In this document: positions 40,868-45,731 of the stretch, in pieces
How the letters are laid out: the number at the start of each line of letters is the position of its first letter
Position numbering within the stretch: position 1 is the first letter of the stretch
Position numbers and translations under genes: made by a program
Notes under the pieces: model-generated
The model's input: the letters and a program-made list of their open reading frames with translations, nothing else
What the model was told of the DNA's origin: nothing
The model's database searches: none
DNA from: G021776435 sp046756245
GTDB taxonomy: Bacteria; Pseudomonadota; Alphaproteobacteria; Caulobacterales; Parvularculaceae
Assembly: GCA_046756245.1 (NCBI GenBank)
Contig: JBHHVZ010000011.1
Location: forward strand, 1-45,731
Reading direction: 5' to 3'
Length of the DNA stretch: 45,731 nt

Positions 40868-41395
40868 TCACGCCTCTCCCAGATGGACGGGCTTCCAGTC
40901 TTCCGGCGGCGTATTGACCGGCCGTCCGAATTCCCTCTTCCACTCATGCCATGTCGAATACGGCCAATCGTCGGGGTCGGCGACATAGCGATGCTTTACG
41001 GGATTGAAATGGATGTAGTCGACATGACGACTCAAATCTTCGTCGTTGCGAATAGCGTGCTCCCAGAACCGCCTTTGCCAGACGCCGCGTTCTCCCTTGC
41101 GGCGACCGCGGCGTGTTTCGGCGTCCGCAGGAAGCCCTTTTGTGAACCGCTCCTTAAACAATCGCCAGCGCGTCGGGAAATCATGATCTTCCGGCGGCAA
41201 TCGCCACGCGCAGTGCAAATGATCGGGCAGAATCACAATGGCGATCGTCTCGAACGGACGCCGCGCCACGACATAGCGGTATGCATTGCGCAGAAGGCCA
41301 ATGTGGCGCGTCGGCAGATCGCTCGACCGGTCGAGCAGGTTGACCGTGAAGAAATAGGTTCCTCCGGGAACGAACAGACGGCGATAATTCGGCAT
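40868..41395 (-). CDS. REP-associated tyrosine transposase (RAYT)
   Basis: The 175-residue protein is a Y1 HUH-type transposase of the RAYT/IS200-like group. It starts YRRLFVPGGTYFFTVNLLDR, has the metal-binding HLH (H59, H61) in LPDHLHCAW, and the catalytic Tyr Y127 in RHVDYIHFNPVKHRYV. Such enzymes cut and join single strands at REP hairpins and are thought to spread them. The gene is complete, and matching REPs in opposite orientation lie 13 bp after its stop and 28 bp before its start. A truncated second copy is 1.2 kb away. Confidence 0.93.
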   Translation of the reverse strand: MPNYRRLFVPGGTYFFTVNLLDRSSDLPTRHIGLLRNAYRYVVARRPFETIAIVILPDHLHCAWRLPPEDHDFPTRWRLFKERFTKGLPADAETRRGRRKGERGVWQRRFWEHAIRNDEDLSRHVDYIHFNPVKHRYVADPDDWPYSTWHEWKREFGRPVNTPPEDWKPVHLGEA

Positions 41396-41422
41396 GTGCA
41401 GAGTATAACCGAAATTGTGATC

Positions 41423-41453
41423 GGCGCATCGCGCTTCGCTTGATGCACCCTAC
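41423..41453 (-). repeat. REP hairpin upstream of the RAYT gene
   Basis: Read on the minus strand it is GTAG, then GGTGCATC, an 11-base loop and GATGCGCC, nearly the same as the plus-strand REP at 40825. It ends six bases before the uvrB stop codon. Confidence 0.85.
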
Positions 41454-41458
41454 AGGTC

Positions 41459-43909
41459 CTACCGCTTCCGTCTCTTTTTCTTCGTCGGCTTTCCCGGATA
41501 GCCGCCGGAGGAGCGTGCTTTAGGTTTCGACAACAGCGTCGATACCGTGCCTTCGCTTTTGGTGATGCGCGGCGAGAGGCCGGCTTGTGACCCGGTCCGT
41601 ATGCGCACATCCTCCTGCCGCGCAAACGGATCGTCGGCGACGGCGAGTTCGACCTCCCGTAAACGCTTGATCTCGTCGCGCAGGCTTGCGGCTTCCTCGA
41701 ACTCCAGATTGCCGGCGGCCTCGCGCATGTCCTTTTCGAGCCTGGCGATGACGGCCTTCAGGTTGGCGCCGACCGGGGTTCCGTCGTCGTAAGTCGCGCC
41801 GTCCTCGCCGAAGCCGGCGGCGAGGCCCGCAAGGTCGGCCCCGGCGCGGGTCGAGCGCGGGCCGGCCCGGCCGGCGCCGCGGCCGCCGAGACGGTGTCCG
41901 ACAAAAGTCTGGCCCATCGCCGCCTTCGCGCCTTCGTCGTCTGAGCGGGCGATGTCGGAGATGAGGGCCTTGGTGCTTTCGGGCGTAATGCCGTGCGCTG
42001 CATTGTGGGCGCGCTGTTTTTCGCGCCTTCGTTCGGTCTCGTCCATCGCCCGCTGCATCGAGCCGGTCACTTTGTTCGCGTAAAGAATGACCCGCCCGTC
42101 GACATTCCGCGCCGCCCGCCCGATGGTCTGGATGAGCGAGGTCTCCGAGCGCAAAAACCCTTCCTTGTCGGCGTCGAGAATGGCCACCAGCGCGCATTCG
42201 GGAATGTCGAGCCCTTCGCGCAGAAGGTTGATGCCGACCAGCACGTCGAACGCGCCGAGCCGCAAATCGCGGATGATCTCGATCCTCTCCAGCGTATCGA
42301 TGTCGGAGTGCATGTAGCGCACCTTGACGCCCTGTTCGTGCATATATTCGGTGAGGTCTTCGGCCATGCGTTTGGTGAGCGTGGTGACCAGCACGCGGCC
42401 GCCCTGCGCCGCGACCGCCCTGCATTCGGCGATGACGTCGTCGACCTGGTTGGCGGTTTCCGCGGTTACAGGCCGCACCTCGACCGTCGGGTCGACGAGG
42501 CCGGTGGGGCGGATCACCTGCTCGACGAAGACGCCACCGGTCCGGTTCAGCTCCCACGGACCGGGCGTCGCCGAAAGATGAATCGTCTGCGGGCGCATCT
42601 TCTCCCATTCCTCGAATTTCAGGGGCCGGTTGTCCATGCAGGAGGGCAGGCGGAAGCCGTATTGGGCGAGCGTGCGCTTGCGGTTGAAGTCGCCGCGGAA
42701 CATGCCGCCGATCTGCGGAATGGTGACGTGGCTTTCGTCGCAGAAGACAAGCGCGTTGTCGGGGAGATATTCGAAAAGCGTCGGCGGCGGCTCGCCCGGC
42801 GCGCGGCCCGTCAGGTAGCGCGAATAGTTCTCGATGCCGGGGCACACGCCCGCCGCGGCCAGCATCTCGAGGTCGAACCGCGTGCGCTGTTCGAGCCGCT
42901 GGGCCTCCAGCACGCGGCCTTCGGCGTGGAGGACGGTGAGCACCTCGTCGAGCTCGCGCTTGATGCCGTCGATCGCCTGCGCCAGCGTCGGGCGCGGCGT
43001 CACATAGTGCGAGTTGGCGTAGACGCGGATTTCCTCGAGCGCGCCCGTGGTCTGACCGGTCAGCGGGTCGAACTCGTCGATCGACTCGACCTCATCGCCG
43101 AACAGCGACACCCGCCAGGCGCGGTCTTCATAGTGGGCCGGGAAGATCTCGATGACGTCGCCGCGGGCGCGGAAACAGCCCCGCGCAAAGGCCTGGTCGT
43201 TGCGGCGGTATTGCAGCGCCACAAGGTCGGCCAGCAGGCGGGCGCGCGTCACCGTTTCGCCGGCCGTCAGCGTAAACGTCATCTCGGTGTAGGTCTCGAC
43301 CGAACCGATGCCGTAAATGCACGAAACGCTTGCGACGATCACCACGTCGTCGCGTTCGAGCAAAGCGCGCGTCGCCGCGTGGCGCATGCGGTCGATCTGC
43401 TCGTTGATGTCGCTTTCCTTTTCGATATAGGTGTCCGTACGCGGAACATAGGCCTCGGGCTGGTAATAGTCGTAATAGGAGACGAAATATTCGACCGCAT
43501 TGTCGGGGAAGAACGCCTTGAACTCGCCGTAAAGCTGGGCCGCGAGGGTCTTGTTGGGTGCGAGGATGAGGGCGGGGCGCTGGACCGCCTCGATCAGCTT
43601 GGCCATGGTGAAGGTCTTGCCCGTGCCGGTCGCGCCCAAGAGCACCTGATCGCGTTCGCCGGCCTTGACGGCTTCGGTCAGTTCGGCGATGGCCTGCGGC
43701 TGGTCGCCGGCCGGCTCATAGGCCGAAACCACCCGCAGCGGCTTCGACAGCGCCGGTCTGACCGGGCGCTCGGGCCGGTGCGGGGTCCAGTCGGCGGCCG
43801 CCACCCGGTCGTGATAGGCGGCGACGGCCTCGGCGAAGCCCGACGCCGTGGCCTCGCTTTCAGGGGTCACCGGCTGGGCCGAAGGCTTCTTCTTGCGCGG
43901 CGCAGGCAT
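41459..43909 (-). CDS. uvrB: Excinuclease ABC subunit B
   Basis: The protein (815 residues from ATG 43909; ATG 43927 adds six) is UvrB, the damage-verifying helicase-like subunit of nucleotide excision repair. Visible are Walker A GATGTGKT (92-99), the beta-hairpin YYDYYQPEAYVP, CDESH as Walker B, TIGRAARN as motif VI, and a C-terminal UVR motif in LEKDMREAAGNLEFEEAASLRDEI. It is longer than the roughly 670 residues of E. coli UvrB: about 60 residues are added before the conserved core and more follow the UVR motif, ending in a Lys/Arg-rich tail. Such extensions are common in alphaproteobacteria. Its 3' end borders the RAYT element. Confidence 0.97.
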   Translation of the reverse strand: MPAPRKKKPSAQPVTPESEATASGFAEAVAAYHDRVAAADWTPHRPERPVRPALSKPLRVVSAYEPAGDQPQAIAELTEAVKAGERDQVLLGATGTGKTFTMAKLIEAVQRPALILAPNKTLAAQLYGEFKAFFPDNAVEYFVSYYDYYQPEAYVPRTDTYIEKESDINEQIDRMRHAATRALLERDDVVIVASVSCIYGIGSVETYTEMTFTLTAGETVTRARLLADLVALQYRRNDQAFARGCFRARGDVIEIFPAHYEDRAWRVSLFGDEVESIDEFDPLTGQTTGALEEIRVYANSHYVTPRPTLAQAIDGIKRELDEVLTVLHAEGRVLEAQRLEQRTRFDLEMLAAAGVCPGIENYSRYLTGRAPGEPPPTLFEYLPDNALVFCDESHVTIPQIGGMFRGDFNRKRTLAQYGFRLPSCMDNRPLKFEEWEKMRPQTIHLSATPGPWELNRTGGVFVEQVIRPTGLVDPTVEVRPVTAETANQVDDVIAECRAVAAQGGRVLVTTLTKRMAEDLTEYMHEQGVKVRYMHSDIDTLERIEIIRDLRLGAFDVLVGINLLREGLDIPECALVAILDADKEGFLRSETSLIQTIGRAARNVDGRVILYANKVTGSMQRAMDETERRREKQRAHNAAHGITPESTKALISDIARSDDEGAKAAMGQTFVGHRLGGRGAGRAGPRSTRAGADLAGLAAGFGEDGATYDDGTPVGANLKAVIARLEKDMREAAGNLEFEEAASLRDEIKRLREVELAVADDPFARQEDVRIRTGSQAGLSPRITKSEGTVSTLLSKPKARSSGGYPGKPTKKKRRKR

Positions 43910-44019
43910 GGCCCGCCTATAGAACAAAACGGGGACAAAGGCGAGGGCCGGGGAGCGTGGATGTTTGCGCGCCCGGAGAAGCTCAATAGTATGCGTCCCG
44001 GTCTTTTCGGGAGGAACGC

Positions 44020-45731
44020 ATGGTCCGGATGCTCGCCGCCGCCACGGCGTCGTTTTTGGCGTTGTTTATTTTTGCCGATGTCGCGCGCGCCGCGCCCGCC
44101 GACGATCTCCATGCGCTTTTTGAAGAGTACTGGGCGAACGAGATGGCGGAGAATCCGTTTTCCGCCACCGCATCCGGCGTCAACGACTACAACGACAAGG
44201 TCCCGCAGGTCGCGCCGGAAGACCATGCGCGCCGGCTGGAAAAAACGCGGATGTTTCTGGCGCGGCTCGATGCGATCGACGTCTCAGCCGTCGGCGAGGA
44301 GGACCGGCTGAGCGCCGATCTCCTGCGCTTTATCCTCAAGCACGACATTGCGCGCGCGGCGTTCAGGCCGTGGCGGATTCCGTTTCTCGCCGACACCGGC
44401 TTTCACACCAATTTCGGTTATGTCGTCGGCGCGACGCCGTTCCGGACCGAAAAAGATTACCGCGACTATCTGAAGCGGTTGTCGGGGCTTTCCGGCTATC
44501 TCGACCGGAATGTCAAAAACATGCGTGTCGGCCTCGCCGACGGATTCGCGCAGCCGAAGGAAATCCTGCCCTATATCCTGCCGTCGTTCGAGGCGCAGGT
44601 GACGGAAACGCCCGAAGCCCATCCCTATTACAAACCGTTCCTTTCGATGCCCGACGCCATTCCAACGCGAAAGCAGAAAGACTTGCGCAAGGAAGCCAAA
44701 AAAGTGCTGACCGAAGAGGTCATTCCGGCTTATGCGCGCCTGCTCGCCTTCATGAAGGACGACTATCTGCCCAATGCGCAGGACGAAGTCGGCGCGGCGA
44801 ACCTGCCCGGCGGCGACGCCTATTACGCCGCGCTCGTGCGCTATTATACGACGCTCGACGACGTAACGCCGGAGGCGATTCACAAATTGGGCTTGAAGGA
44901 GGTCGCGCGCATCCGCGCCGAGATGGCGGCGGTCATCGAGGAGACGGACTTCGAAGGCTCGTTCGAGGAGTTTCTCGAATTTCTGCGCACGGACGAGCAG
45001 TTCTACGCCAAAACGCCGGAAGAGCTGCTGATGCACGCCGCGCGCATCGCCAAGAAGATCGACGGGCGGCTGCCGGCGTTTTTCGGCAAGCTGCCGCGCC
45101 AGCCCTATTCCGTGGAGCCGGTGCCGACGGAAATCGCGCCGAACTATACGACCGGCCGCTATGTCGGCGCGCCGGCCGGTGCGACCCGCGGCGGACAATA
45201 CTGGGTCAACACCTATGCGCTGGAGACGCGCCCCTTATACCAGTTGCCGGCGCTCACTCTGCACGAGGCGGTTCCCGGCCACCATTTGCAGAACGCGCTG
45301 TCGCTCGAAATCGAAAATGCGCCGGAGTTCCGCAAGGAATTTTATCCGCACGCATTCGGCGAAGGCTGGGGGCTTTACGCTGAAAAGCTCGGGGAGGAGA
45401 TCGGCGTTTACGAGACGCCCTATGAGGAGTTCGGGCGACTCTCTTACGAAATGTGGCGGGCCTGTCGCCTGGTCATCGACACCGGGCTGCATGCGAAGGG
45501 CTGGACCCGCCGGCAGTCGATGGATTACCTCGCGTCGAACACGGCGCTGTCGCTGCATAATGTGCAGACCGAAGTCGACCGCTATATCGCCTGGCCCGGT
45601 CAGGCGCTCGCCTACAAGATGGGCGAGCTCACAATCCTCGAGTTACGCGAAAAGGCCGAACGCGAGCTGGGCGACGCGTTCGATATTCGAGATTTTCACG
45701 ACGCCGTTGTCGCCGGCGGCGGCCTGCCGCT
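44020..45731 (+). CDS. DUF885-family exported peptidase-like protein (partial, runs off the window)
   Basis: An open frame from ATG 44020 (GGGAGGAA just upstream) continues without stop to the window edge, 570 codons so far. It starts with a signal peptide (MVRMLAAATASFLALFIFADVARA) and then reads as a DUF885 protein. The zinc-peptidase-like motif is HEAVPGHH (415-422), with GEGWGLYAE starting near 447 supplying the distal Glu. Known members are around 580-620 residues, so little is missing. The family is thought to be metallopeptidases related to carboxypeptidase Taq/M3 folds, located in the periplasm here. It is divergent from uvrB. Confidence 0.9.
   Translation, partial: MVRMLAAATASFLALFIFADVARAAPADDLHALFEEYWANEMAENPFSATASGVNDYNDKVPQVAPEDHARRLEKTRMFLARLDAIDVSAVGEEDRLSADLLRFILKHDIARAAFRPWRIPFLADTGFHTNFGYVVGATPFRTEKDYRDYLKRLSGLSGYLDRNVKNMRVGLADGFAQPKEILPYILPSFEAQVTETPEAHPYYKPFLSMPDAIPTRKQKDLRKEAKKVLTEEVIPAYARLLAFMKDDYLPNAQDEVGAANLPGGDAYYAALVRYYTTLDDVTPEAIHKLGLKEVARIRAEMAAVIEETDFEGSFEEFLEFLRTDEQFYAKTPEELLMHAARIAKKIDGRLPAFFGKLPRQPYSVEPVPTEIAPNYTTGRYVGAPAGATRGGQYWVNTYALETRPLYQLPALTLHEAVPGHHLQNALSLEIENAPEFRKEFYPHAFGEGWGLYAEKLGEEIGVYETPYEEFGRLSYEMWRACRLVIDTGLHAKGWTRRQSMDYLASNTALSLHNVQTEVDRYIAWPGQALAYKMGELTILELREKAERELGDAFDIRDFHDAVVAGGGLP

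Noticed and set aside
30391..41453. Repeat-rich region as a CRISPR array
   Set aside because: The repeats are long, dispersed hairpin elements without regular 30-40-bp spacing, and no cas gene is present.
41993..44311. 772-codon open frame on the plus strand
   Set aside because: It lies antisense to uvrB and to the start of the DUF885 gene, both with clear conserved motifs. Its Arg/Asp/Gly-rich translation has no family character, as is usual in GC-rich DNA.

Overview
The window is chromosomal DNA of a GC-rich alphaproteobacterium. The evidence is the gene content (DUF465 protein, LolC/E-type permease with LolD, ECF sigma factor with a DUF6249-type gene, a long UvrB, a large TonB-dependent receptor, Tat-exported oxidoreductases) and abundant palindromic repeats of the kind common in this class. 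I cannot name a genus from sequence alone. There is one tRNA (Gly-TCC) and no CRISPR array, prophage or plasmid backbone. The last gene runs off the right edge.

Layout. Positions 1-7.4 kb hold an NAD-dependent beta-hydroxyacid dehydrogenase, a small double-repeat Cys protein, an acyl-CoA dehydrogenase, a PIG-L-like/glycosyltransferase pair, a DUF465 protein, tRNA-Gly, a DUF302 protein and a two-domain OsmC-like protein. From 7.4 to 30.4 kb lies a catabolic island. It starts with a MarR regulator divergent from a three-gene TRAP transporter, a ThDP-dependent (TPP) enzyme divergent from a second MarR regulator, and a TauE/SafE permease. A tetR-ubiX operon is divergent from ubiD plus an alpha/beta hydrolase, with a 19-bp-arm palindrome between them. 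An SDR, a gluconate-2-dehydrogenase-subunit-3/GMC oxidoreductase pair, a TonB receptor, a secreted VOC protein, a Tat-exported ThDP enzyme, a DadA-like FAD oxidase and an aldehyde dehydrogenase follow. From 30.4 to 32.2 kb a DUF3179 gene sits between two 105-bp repeats. From 32.3 to 38.7 kb are housekeeping genes: DUF2892, lolC/E-NTF2-lolD, a DsbA-like protein, an ECF sigma operon, a cold-shock gene and DUF2189. From 38.7 to 41.5 kb is a repeat-rich zone with a RAYT transposase and its REP hairpins, a truncated second RAYT copy and a lipoprotein gene. uvrB and a DUF885 peptidase-like gene finish the window.

How the genes may work together (inference). The island reads as uptake and breakdown of an organic acid, probably aromatic or unsaturated. 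The TonB receptor would bring the compound across the outer membrane. The GMC/subunit-3 pair, the secreted VOC protein and the Tat-exported ThDP enzyme would act in the periplasm. The TRAP system would carry a carboxylate across the inner membrane. UbiX would make prenylated FMN for the divergent UbiD-like enzyme, and the ThDP enzyme, hydrolase, SDR and aldehyde dehydrogenase would finish the job. The most unusual points are a UbiD homologue that by eye lacks both acidic residues of the Glu-Arg-Glu catalytic set and a metal-ligand His, the Tat-exported ThDP enzyme, and a family of two-hairpin repeats whose stems covary between copies.
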